Shown: piece by piece, positions 1-10,269 of the stretch
Numbering within the stretch: the first letter of the stretch is position 1
Layout of the letters: the number at the start of each line of letters is the position of its first letter
Assembly: GCF_963169125.1 (NCBI RefSeq)
Contig: NC_084795.1
Coordinates: 264,797,042 to 264,861,041 of the forward strand
Length of the DNA stretch: 64,000 bases
Direction: 5' to 3'
Source of the DNA: Humulus lupulus
Lineage: Eukaryota; Streptophyta; Magnoliopsida; Rosales; Cannabaceae
Notes under the pieces: generated by a model
What the model saw: only the letters and a program-made list of their open reading frames with translations
The model's database searches: none
What the model was told of the DNA's origin: nothing
Made by a program: the position numbers and the translations under genes

Positions 1-1
1 T

Positions 2-793
2 TCTTGGAGAAATAATCAGGACCAACAACAACCATATCAGTGGCCTATGACTCAAACTCCACCACAAGCATCAGCCTCTCAGGAACCTAGGCCACCAGCT
101 CCTACAAAACAGCCTAGTGAATTGCAGGTTGCCCTATTGACCCTCACCAACACTCAAACTTAGTTTATGACTGAGACTAGATCCGCCATCAGAAATTTGG
201 AGATGCAAGTGGGGCAGCTGGCCAATATGTTGAATACTAGGCCTCAAGGGAATTTGCCTAGCAATACTGTGGTAAATCCTAAGGAGCAATGTCAAGCTAT
301 CATCTTGAGGAGCGAGAAAGAAATTGAGGGTCCTTCTCTTAAAGGGATTCAAGAAAAAAAAGTTGCAAAGGAGGAGAGTTATGAAAAAGTTGAGCCCCAA
401 GTAGAGGAAAAGGTTACTAAAGGTCTTGCAACCAAGGAGAAGATTCAACCGGTAGTTATTGATTCTAATGTCAAAATCCCATATCCACAACGACTACGGA
501 AGAATTCCCTTGACAAACAATTCTCAAAGTTTCTTGAGGTGTTTAAAAAGCTTCACATTAACATCCCATTTGCTGAGGCTTTGGAGAAAATGCTGAGTTA
601 TGTGAAATTCATGAAGGAGATTCTATCCAAGAAGAGGAAGATGGAGGATTATGAGACAGTGGCGCTCACTGAAGAGTGCAACGCCATTCTGCAAAGGAAG
701 CTTCCTCAGAAACTGAGAGATCCTGGGAGTTTCACAATACCCTGCACTATTGGAAATTTTGAGAGCATGAATGCTCTATGTGATTGGGGGTGA
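2..793 (+). pseudogene. Athila-type Ty3/gypsy gag, C-terminal part
   Basis: This is the C-terminal half of a retrotransposon gag polyprotein, the structural protein of the virus-like particle, entering from outside the window. The frame is open from base 2 except for a TAG at 161-163. A Gln/Pro-rich stretch is followed by the segment RNLEMQVGQLA, then a Lys/Glu-rich linker, then FKKLHINIPFAEALEKM and ALTEECNAIL, which are typical of Athila-lineage gag-pol. The frame is lost at about 785, inside the protease active-site region, by what looks like a one-base deletion. The neighbouring ORF continues the same polyprotein. The element is dead. Confidence 0.85.
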
Positions 794-1420
794 GCATTAA
801 TCTAATGCCACTTTTTGTTTTCAGAAGATTGAATCTTGGGGAAGCAAGACCTACAACAGTGACTCTTCAGTTGGCAGACAGATCAATAGCACATCCTCGG
901 GGTATTATTGAAGATGTTCTAGTAAAAGTGGACAAGTTCATCTTCCCAGTAGACTTTATTGTACTTGATATGGAGGAGGATGCCAACGTCCCAATCATTC
1001 TTGGAAGGCCATTCTTAGCCATAGGACGAGCTTTAATCGACGTACAAAAGGGGGAGTTAAGGTTGCGAGTCCAAAATGAGGAAATAAGTTTTAATGTCTT
1101 TGCAGCAACTGAAGTTCCTACATGTTGTAGAGTTGATGGGGTGAATGATTGTCAAGAATCAATTGGTAAAAAGAAGAAGAAGACCAAAGAACGATTTCGA
1201 ACAGTTCGACGTCGTATGAAAAGATTATTGTCTGGCAAGTTTGAAGGTTTCGATGACATTGGGGATAATTTCAATATTCTCAACTGTAGAAGGGAATTCT
1301 CCTCGTATGACACGATGGCTCTCAAGGATGCAAGGGGTGGACTTGACCCAAGTTAAAGGTGTAGAGAATTCAGCGTCCGGCTAAATGACGTTAACGACAA
1401 CGCCATTGGGAGGCATCCCA
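784..1420 (+). pseudogene. Athila-type retropepsin (protease) remnant
   Basis: This continues the preceding gag after a frameshift. It encodes a retroviral-type aspartic protease that would cleave the polyprotein. The readable part begins at GVSINLMP, just past the catalytic motif, which is the place where the frame breaks. It goes on through the flap-side and dimer-side strands to the hallmark IILGRPFLA. A TAA follows at 1354-1356, but the family-like reading RLNDVNDNAIGRHPKL continues beyond it to about 1420. There the sequence switches abruptly to a Ty1/copia element. No RT of this element follows. Confidence 0.8.
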
Positions 1421-1427
1421 AGTTATC

Positions 1428-2039
1428 TGCTATGCAGTGGGATTAATGAGCAGGTATCAGACAAACCCAGGACCGGAACACTGGATAGTAGTTAAACATA
1501 TCTTGAAGTATTTGAGATGGACTAAGGATTATATGTTAGTCTACAAGGGTGGTGTTCTGAACCCTGTAGGCTACACCGATTCAGATTTTCAGAATGATGT
1601 CGATGACAGGACGTCTACTTCTGGAATGGTGTTTACTCTTGGGGGTGGAGCTGTGATTTGGAGAAGCGTAAAGCAGTCTGCAATCTCAGATTCCACCATG
1701 GAGGATGAGTACATAGCCGCGTCAGAAGCAGCTAAGGAAATAGTCTGGAAGAAGTTCTATTTGGATCTTGGTGTTATTCTAGAATTGGATAAACCGCTTG
1801 TGTTATTTTGTGAAAATACATGAGAGATAGCCAACTCAAAAGAAGCTCGAAGCCACAAGAGGAGTAAGCATATAGAAATGAAGTATCACATTATTCGAGA
1901 ATATGTGGCCAGGGAAGATGTGAAGGTTATGAAGATTGCATCTGAAGACAATCTTGCATATCCGTTTACAAAGACACTACCAGAAGCTACATTTGATAAG
2001 CATATCAAGGAGATGGGATTAGTAGAATTAAGGCATTAG
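1428..2039 (+). pseudogene. Ty1/copia RNase H, 3' end of pol
   Basis: This is the RNase H domain that ends Ty1/copia polyproteins and removes the RNA strand during reverse transcription. Visible motifs are YTDSDF (catalytic Asp), STSGMVFTLGG, WRSVKQ and TMEDEYIAASEAAKE (catalytic Glu). One TGA at 1821-1823 interrupts it. The same frame then continues through IANSKEARSHKRSKHIE and PFTKTLPE to the natural stop at 2037-2039. The 5' part of the element (gag, protease, integrase, RT) is absent. The piece starts abruptly after Athila sequence at about 1421-1427. Confidence 0.88.
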
Positions 2040-2063
2040 TTTCAATTAGTGCAAGTGGGAGTT

Positions 2064-3440
2064 TGTTGGGGTTTTATGCCCTAATTAAAACCCAAATTCT
2101 TTGTAATCTCATTTTATTATCAATAAGAGAATAGAAATCATTTTTTGACTTGGTCAATCACTTTGCTCACATGTTTTATTTTCATGATTATTTGTTTAAT
2201 ATAAACTTCTATTAAATTTCGAGCATATAGGTAATCTTATTTATAGTGACGTAATCACAATGGAATATAAATATGATTATATGTTCAAAATAAGTTATTC
2301 ATAAGATCAGTCAGTGCACAGGATTTACACTGACTTGCCAATCTACGATATGATCTACTTACACATTACAGTGTTATATTCTTTCCAGAACATTAGCAAA
2401 GTAGATAAGAGCGAATGTATTTGTTACATCGGACAGGACCGATATTGATAGTTGATAAGATAAGTAAACATACCGTTATTATCTATTCTAATCATATCAT
2501 ATAGTTGACCATAGGTCAATTCAATCTCAATTCTGAGTGGTTAGTATTCTAATTGATTGTATTATTTGAGTTCTTTGACTTGTTCGTTACCAGCTTACCC
2601 TACGGACTAGCCCATACTTACATCTTGGGAACTTGGTAGTATAATTGAGTGAGAGTGTTAATCATAGATATGAACATCTATAGCTTCTGATCAAGAAGTG
2701 AAATGATGGTTTCCTTTTAGTTTGGTTCAAGGTGTTAAATGATAGAGATCTCATTTCAGTAATTAAATTAGTTTACTGAAATATCATTTACAAGGAACTA
2801 AGTATTTTAAGGATAAAATACAATGAGGGGTAAAACAGTATTTTAGTCATATCTCATTGTAGACCGTCTATAGAGGATTGAGTGACAATTATGGTTGTAA
2901 CAATGGATAATTAATAGCGTATCTATATTTGTTATAGAGCATTCTATGAATTCAAGAGTGCAATTCTGAGTCTATAGTGGAGTCACAAGGAATTAATAAG
3001 TTAGTAAATTTATTTGTTAGATTTATGATAACTTATTGGAGCTTGATTTCATAGGCCCATGGTCCCCATTGTACCTTGGATAAAATCATCTAGATAGTCT
3101 CAATTAGTTGATTTAATCATCAATTAGAATTATCAAAGTTGACCAGGTCAATTTTGGATAGTTTCACAGAGTTGTGTAATTTTGAGAAGAAAAGAGAAAT
3201 TATGGTAGATTTATTAATTAAGATAAATTGGTATCTAAATTAATAAATAAGTTTAAATCAAGGTTCAAATTATAAATAATTAATTTGATAAAGGATTTAA
3301 ATAATTAAATCAATAGAAAATAATACAGACCTTGATTTTAAGTCCAATGGGCTTATAATCAAATGAGAAATTTCACGGGCCTATAGCCCATGATAATTTT
3401 GACCTAGGGCTTCAAAATGGCTATTATTTTATTGATTTTT
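2064..3440 (+). repeat. Ty1/copia 3' LTR (right end uncertain)
   Basis: A purine tract, GCAAGTGGGAG, ends just before TGTTGGGGTTTTATGCCC, which begins with the expected TG and follows the copia stop codon by 24 bases. The following AT-rich non-coding sequence fits a long copia LTR. No clear CA terminus could be picked. By about 3445 the sequence has become a different LTR family, so the right end is an estimate and may be truncated. No ORF of note lies here. Confidence 0.6.
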
Positions 3441-3444
3441 TTAA

Positions 3445-3890
3445 TTAAAGTAAATGATATAGTCTTATGTTTTATGATTTATGACATATTTTTTAGTCGA
3501 TTTTCCTTTCTGGGCATTAGGCTCATTCCTTTCTTTTTAGATGATGCAGGAAAATGAGCATGAAGGCGGGAAGGATTCGTGGTAGCTTGGCATGTGTGTT
3601 GAAGATGAATTGATTGAATGGACTGCTGGAAGATTGAGGATGACGCTGTTTTTAAGACTTTTGATTTATGTTTTTATGTATTTTCGCACTTAGTTTTTTT
3701 AACAATTTATTGAAGTTATGTTTTATGTACTAAACAATGGGTACCCATACTGTATTTTGTATTTCGTACGATATTTTGGGTTTTAAATAAAGTTATGTTA
3801 TTTCTTATGAATGTATTCCAAAATAGTAGCTATGTTTAGTAGTTTTTAATGGTTCGAGGTCTAGAATTAGTCGGGGTACAGATACAAAAC
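3445..3890 (+). repeat. Fragment of a Tekay-type LTR (A family), 3' half
   Basis: This segment is a diverged copy of the last part of the element A LTRs seen at 53,350-53,814 and 60,065-60,540. Shared blocks include TGGGCATTAGGCTCA, GGATTCGTGGTAGCTTGGC, a TTTATGT-rich stretch, and the closing phrase (about 3,850-3,885) like the LTR end just before the primer site of A. Only the 3' half is present. Bases just after it look like the decayed start of an internal region. Confidence 0.6.
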
Positions 3891-3959
3891 TATCCATTCA
3901 GTCTAACTTTAGGTTCTTCTGTCCTCCCAATCTCGGGTGTAGCTGTCTTTAGAGATACT

Positions 3960-5600
3960 TCAAGTAGTAGACGATGTGTCCATCGGTCTCATTATACTTC
4001 TTATACCTCTGGTGTTCTTCAGTAATTTCTTTGTGACTTCTGATTGAATTCCTTTGTACATGATTCTACCACTTCCTATAGCGTGACCTTGAATGTCTTT
4101 GGAGAAATCGATGCTTACATCTTTTGGAGCCTTACTTGAATCCTGCCTCGTTAGTCTTAGTATTATCAATGTAGTAGTCATTCACATTCTGCTTCTAATT
4201 GGGAGTATACCAACACATTTCTAACCAATCTGAATGTGGCCCATCCATGTCATTCATGTATTCTCTACTTGTCAAACTTACCTATGTTGTTGAAGCATTG
4301 GTCAGTTGAGAACATTCACTGATAATCCATCATATGCCATTTGGTACAAGTAATAATTCCTGAAATGTCTCTTTCCTTGATCCTCAGCTGGTAATAACTA
4401 GATCGAAGATCAATTCATGAGAACATCGTCCTGTCTTGCAACTGGGCAATTAAACTCTTCATCCATAACAGGCGATTTCCATGAGTCCCACGATACGATG
4501 CTCCATCTAATCCATTCTTAAGTCAAATACTTCTTCAATTGAATCATTAATTCTTTCCGCTAAGCTAATATCACTCTTCATGATGTCCCTAATACTGAGT
4601 CTATCCATACCCAAAGCCTGTAGCGAACCCAGCAACTCCTTGCGTTCCCATCTGAAACCCTACTGGCCAACCCAGTTTCCATTCAGTCCAACTAATATAC
4701 TTTAAGTGATATCTCCTTGAATCCATGGTTGTCCCTTATCTCACAAATTAGCTCCCACCCAAGCTCATATCAAGGCTCTCATATGACGAGCTCAATCACT
4801 TTTACTATAAACCTTTTACCACTTGTATTCCAATTCTTCTTTTAAAAGTTACTAACTCTCCCCCAATAGGCACTAATATCTCAAGCCATGTACTTCATAT
4901 TTGAATCTTTTCTGGGAGACACGCAACACCAAATTCTTCCAACTCATTATATAATGAAGAACAAGGAATAACAAGTCAACGAGTCACCTCCGAGGGACTA
5001 GCCCCGGGCTCTGAATGTAATAGGACAGAGCAATCCTCCCTGCTCCAATCTCGAGTAATCCACCCTAAAGTACTGAACTATTCCATGTAGAAAACATGCC
5101 TTCACTTGACATCCACCTAGACGACGTCTCCCGCATCTGGTGCATACTAAATAAATTTACCGGCCTCATCGCCACCCTGGCAGTTAATCTGTAAACTATA
5201 ACCCCATCCTGTCAAAACCAAGAGTAGTAGAACTGTCAGGGGTCCTTCTTTTCTGGTTACTGGGCATCTGCCTTTACTTGATCCCACAAATGGGATTACC
5301 ATTACCTGTGTTTCTTGCCCTACGACATTCACACTCCATATCTCATCTCTTATGTCTTTAATAGAAGGCCCTCCCTGCTGCCTGAACACAGATTGCACTG
5401 GAGCGACCCCGATGCTCTAGGCCATCCCAGAGTTTAATCCTTAAATAAATCATTATTTTTGAGCTACATCCGCTTGTATCAAATCCCAAGTGAATTTACT
5501 AACACATCAAATTTATTGACATACTCTGTTGTTGTCTTTCCATTATGAATTTAAGACATTTGCTTGTCTAATGGATTATACTCAATAGCCTTAGAACCCA
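3960..5600 (-). pseudogene. Decayed minus-strand Ty3/gypsy gag/pol relic
   Basis: Reading the minus strand, a reverse transcriptase core survives at about 4,430-4,250. The phrase IDLRSSYYQLRIKERDI is preceded by a readable LQDRTMFS and followed by a weak LTNAS block (RT motifs around the YxDD-proximal palm, as in gypsy elements). At about 5,600-5,380 the minus strand gives fragments resembling a Tekay-type gag, such as WDLIQADVAQK and GLNSGMA. A short open stretch at 5,147-5,398 lies in the same orientation. Many stops and shifts are present. The order gag (right) then RT (left) agrees with one minus-strand element. The RT call is good; the gag call is tentative. Confidence 0.5.
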
Positions 5601-5604
5601 GTAG

Positions 5605-7420
5605 AACACTTTGAAGTTACACACTCTCAGCAACTCTCTCTCTCTCTCTCTCACCCATTCTCTTCTCTCTCTATCTCATCTAGGTTGGTTGGTTTTTGAG
5701 AAAAAACTAAGGGAAATTAAAGGCTGGGAGCTTGGAATTGAAGGCTTGAGTCTAGGGTTGGATTAGTTGCAGGTAGAAGTATACAAATCATAGCTGAGGT
5801 AAGCTCTAATCCTTGTGTGATTAATTCTATTTACTAATGTGTTCTTGAGCTTTGAGGCTCAAGGTAGTGATTTGGTGGGGTTTCAGTCAAGTTTAAGCTT
5901 GGGTTTTGTTGGTATTAAGATGTTGATGATGCCTGGGGACTGAATTATGGTATTGGGGTTTGTTTGGGATGAATTTTTGGTAAGAATCGGTTGAGGAAAA
6001 GCTGGGAAAATTGGGGTTCATAGGGTCGTGCCATGACCTGCGTGAATCCAGGGCCTAGAGGATTCTGTTTTGCATAGGCACGCTGCAACCCTTCAGGGCT
6101 GAGTCGCGACGTGTGTCCCTGGGAATGTAAGGGCTAGGAGCCTTTGACTTGAGGCGCGTCGCGACTCGTAAGGGGGCGCCATGGCGCGCATAGGCAGAAT
6201 TGGCCAAGTCAGGTTTTGAGTGACGGCAACTCAAACCTAAGGGCTCGGGATCAATTCTACTATTTGGTTTAGTAGAATTCGACGTTCTGGAGGCTAGGAC
6301 TCACGCCAGAAGCCTTTATTCACTAGTTATTGATGGGATTCTATATTATGGTTGTGACTAGGTTATCGCTAGGGGCTTAGAACTGGGATCGTGGTCGAGG
6401 GTCGTTCTTATTATACGTTGCACTCGGACATGAGGTAAGAAAATTGCACCCAGTACGTGTTAAATGTGATTATCTGTGTGATTAGGGCTCGACCCCATTA
6501 AAGAACATGGTTATTATTGTGTTTGTGTTTAATTGGTTGAGATATATGATTAATATGTATGCATGCTTGTATTATATGAACTATGCTTATCTGTATTTGG
6601 TTATCTCTTTATCTGGTGTTATGAATATCTGGTTAAGGCATTAACTTATTAGTCTAGAGCGGCAATAGCATGATGTGTGCTGGTTGAGAGGCTTAGGCCT
6701 AATCAGGGACATATTATTACATTGGCCGACCCTATGGTCATTTGAAAAAAAAAAAAAAAAACAAAGCGCTTGGCTAGCTCTATGGGTAGTTACTCAGAGC
6801 TAGGGCAAAGGGCCCCGGGTGACTCTATGAACACTTAGCTAGGGCATAGGGCCTTGAGTTGACTCTATGGTATTCTATTCAGGGCAGCGAGCCCTAGAAT
6901 GATCCTATAATCATTTATTTGTAATTGTATGCATGCATGAGTAGGTTATTACTACTGAGCATGCTAGATATGCATCTAGAATCTATATTTACTGTTCATA
7001 CCCTTGTTTAAGTTTTCTTGTTGAGCCTTGGCTCACAGGTGCTATGTGGTTTAGGTTAGGGAAAAGGGAAGATGGATCAACCATGAGTTGAAGATCTTCA
7101 GTGGCAATGTGTACATATGCGGCTGCTCGACCGCCACGGCTGAGGGTTTCTCAGAGGAACTAGGGTTAAACCCTATTTTACCGCTTAGGTCGGTTGGTTT
7201 TAACTTTTGAATTGTAATAGACCTTTTAAATGTTGTTTTGGGATCCCATGTATGAACGTAAATATTTTTAATAAAATGGTTATTCCTTTTGACCAAATTT
7301 GTTATCCCATAGTCATTAATCACGTTTAGTTATACATTTATGGCCAAGAGACTCTTATTAGAGAGTCTAACACCATTTAAAATACACATTGTAATAGTCT
7401 TGACTATCCAGGGCGTTACA
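5605..7420 (+). repeat. Element E LTR copy 1 (U3 part missing)
   Basis: This long LTR ends with CCAGGGCGTTACA at 7,420. It is homologous to 10,270-12,204 and, in reverse, to the full-length solo LTR at 26,349-28,907. It contains a CT microsatellite (5,634-5,652), a 17-base A run (6,745-6,761), a GC-rich palindromic-word island (about 6,025-6,200), and the conserved block GAGCCTTGGCTCACAGG followed by GCTATGTGG. Relative to the solo LTR, the left third is missing, so it begins close to where transcripts would start. No genes lie inside; the short ORFs are chance. Confidence 0.75.
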
Positions 7421-8460
7421 CCTATCATATCAGCATTGGAAGCTAGAAACATGATGCAAAATGGTTGTTCAGCATACTTGGCAAGTGTTGTAGATAAGTT
7501 CAGAGAGACTGAAATGAAACCAGAAATGTTCACATAGTTTGTGTGTTTCCAAAAGTGTTTCCTAAGGACTTACCAAGTTTACCCTCGAATAAAGAAATCG
7601 ATTTGTGATCGAACTTGCACTATAAACAACATCGATAACCAAGGCACCCTTCCAAATGGAACCTGTAGAGTTGAAAGAACTTATGAACCAATTATAGGAG
7701 TTGTTGGACAAAGGTTTCATTCAACATAGTCATTCTCCATGGGGGGCACCGATACTATTTGTAAAGAATAAGGATGGGACGTGAGAATGTGCATCGATTA
7801 TCGAGAACTCAATAAGGTCACATTCAAGAACAGGTATACTTTGCTTAGGATAGATGACCTTTTTCACCGATTGCAAGAGGAAGCAGTGTTCTCTAAGATT
7901 GATCTGCGATCCGGATACCATCAGTTAAAGGTGAAGGAGGGAGACATCCCCAAGACAATATTTAGAACCTGTTAAGGGCATAATGAGTTTCTAGTGATAT
8001 CTTTTGGACTCACCAATGCCCCAGTGACATTCATTGGCATGATGAATTGAGTATTTAAGGACTTCTTGAACAACTTTATAGTGGTGTTCATAGAAACATC
8101 CTGATCAACTTTAAGACTAAGGAGGAGCATGATGAGCATTTGAGATTGACACTAAACTGACTTCGAGAACATCGTCTCTATGATATGTTTTCCAAGTGTG
8201 AATTATGGTTAGACCGAGTGACTTTCCTAGGACTTATAGTATCCAAAGATTGGAAAGCAGTGGACCCTAGCTAAGATCGAAGCCAATAAGGATTGGCCCC
8301 AACCCAAGAATGCTTCAGAGGTCCGAAGTTCCTTAGGATTAGCGAGTTACTGTCAGAATTTTGTTGAGGGTTTCTCCAAAATTTCCACACCCTTCACCAA
8401 TCTGACTCACAAACACCAGAAGTTAACCTGGACTGAAAAATGTGAAAAGATTTTTCAGAC
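7421..8460 (+). pseudogene. Element E reverse transcriptase (Tekay-like), broken
   Basis: This is the pol region of a chromovirus-type Ty3/gypsy element. It begins at the protease-RT linker (SALEARNMMQNGCSAYL), directly after the LTR end; gag, protease and primer site are missing. RT motifs appear in changing frames: [13 protein letters not shown] at 7,781, [13 protein letters not shown] at about 7,890, then [12 protein letters not shown]. The catalytic box reads VVFIETS instead of VVFIDDIL, so both catalytic aspartates are lost. Stops and frameshifts occur at about 7,975, 8,047 and 8,103. The best match inside the window is the pol of element A. Confidence 0.85.
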
Positions 8461-9052
8461 TATGAAAGATAAGTTAATCTCTGCATCTATCCTTTGTGTT
8501 CCCACTGAAGGAGGAAAGTTTGTGATGTATTATGATGCATCCAAGAATGGATTAGGATGTGTACTAATGCATGATGGTAAAGTAATAGGCTATGAATCTA
8601 GAAAACTCATGGATTATGAACAGAGGTATCCTACTCATGACCTAGAGCTGGCACTAGTAGTGTTCGCACTCAAGATCTGGAGACACCACCTCTACGGGGA
8701 CAAGTGTGAGATTTACACTGATCATAGGAGTCTGAAATACTTCTTTACTCAAAAGGAGTTGAACATGAGACATTAAAGGTGGTTAGAACTAGTAAAGGAC
8801 TATGATTGCGAAATTCTATACCATCCAGGAAAGACCAATGTAGTGGCTGATGCATTGAGCAAGCAGGGACGTGGAAGTGTCTCAACCCTGAACACAATAG
8901 AGACACATTTGCAGAAGGAGATCATTAGTGTTGGAATTGAGTTGGTAACAGGAGGCCTAGCAAACCTCACTCTAAATTCCACCCTGCTAGAACAGATTAG
9001 AGAAGGGCAGAAGGTAGATGAAGCCATAATGAAACAAGAGGCTCTGGTATAA
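8340..9052 (+). pseudogene. Element E RNase H and linker
   Basis: This continues the pol of element E. The connection region and RNase H are readable in a 104-residue open stretch from 8,462, with [14 protein letters not shown] (catalytic Asp), [16 protein letters not shown] (catalytic Glu) and [24 protein letters not shown] at 8,774-8,776 breaks the frame. The next stretch keeps MADALSKQ, the end of the RNase H domain, followed by the linker to integrase. The domain order RT, RNase H, INT is the Ty3/gypsy order. Confidence 0.85.
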
Positions 9053-9089
9053 GAAGATGGTAACAATGACTTCTCTATGTCCAAATTAT

Positions 9090-10262
9090 GGTTGCTGCGA
9101 TACAAGGATAGGATATATGTGCCTAACGATGATACGATTAAGGAAATTATTATGAAGTAGGCACATACAATACCCTGCTCTTTACATCTGGGATCTACCA
9201 AGATGTACCAAGACCTTAAGGCATTGTACTGGTGGCCGGGAATGAAGAAAGACATCGTTGAGTTTGTCGCCAGATGCTTAACTTCTCAACAAGTGAAGGC
9301 AGAACATCAGAGGCTAGCAAGGTTACTACAACCACTCTACATTCCATAATGGAAATGGGAAGACATAACAATGGATTTTGTGGTAGGGTTACCTAGGACC
9401 ACAAAACAACATGACTCTGCCTGGATAATAGTAGATAGACTCATTAAGTCTGCTCATTTCTTGCCAGTTAAGACTACCTATTCAACAGACCAGTACGCAG
9501 AGTTATATGTTAGTGAGATTGTGAGACTTCATAGGGTACCAAAGTCAATTATCTTTGACAGAGGTTCATGTTCACTTTGAACTTTTGGAAAGGATTACAG
9601 AGATCGATGGGTACAAGATTAAAATTCAGTACTGCTTTTCACCCTCAGACAGACGGGCAGCTTATAGGACTATTCAGAACTTGGAGGATATATTGAAATG
9701 TTGTGCTTTGGACTTTTCAAAATCTTGGAGCCGATACTTACCCTTGATGGACTTTTCCTATAACAATAGTTATCAGTCCACTATTGGGATGGCTCTCTAT
9801 GTGATGCTTTATGGGTGCAAGTGTAGGTCTCCCTTGCATTGGGGAGCCTGTCAGGGAAGCCAGTGAGGCATTTGAGAAAATTCTCCGGAGAATGCTTACT
9901 GCTCAAAGTAGGCAAAAGAGTTACGAAGACCTTAAGAGGAGGGACATCGATTTTTCAGTAGGCGAGTCTGTGTTTTTGTGAGTCTCACCAATGAAAGAAG
10001 TTATGCGTTTTGGCAAGAAAAGGAAGTTGTGCCTGAGATATATAGGTTCGTTTGAGATTTTGGACAGATTTGGGCAACTTGCCCCCAGCACTCGCTGAAA
10101 TGCATAACGTCTTTCACATCTCGATGCTTCGTAAGTACATGTCCGATCCTTTCCATGTTTTGAGTTACGAGTCATTACAACTAAAGCATGACTTGAGTTA
10201 CGATGAACAACATGGGCATATCATTGAAGAGGGATTCAAGGAACTGAGATTCAAGGCTGTAG
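9090..10262 (+). pseudogene. Element E integrase, broken, C-terminus cut off
   Basis: This is the integrase that inserts the cDNA. The zinc-binding region gives YWWPGMKKD and the decayed Cys pair. The core gives MDFVVGLPRT (first Asp) and IIFDRGS (second Asp). A frameshift near 9,560-9,580 moves to another frame, and the region of the catalytic Glu is scrambled. A later frame gives MHNVFHISMLRKYMSD, the start of the C-terminal segment before the chromodomain-like tail. The reading FKELRFKAVVGWKNR stops matching at about 10,262, where LTR sequence takes over, so the pol tail and polypurine tract are deleted. Confidence 0.82.
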
Positions 10263-10269
10263 TAGGTTG

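Noticed and set aside
134..490. 118-codon ORF on the minus strand
   Set aside because: It lies opposite to well-supported Athila gag and is Leu/Phe-rich low-complexity, a shadow of the coding strand.
5147..5398. 83-codon minus ORF as an independent gene
   Set aside because: No recognisable domain; position and orientation fit the decayed gypsy relic, so it was folded into that feature.
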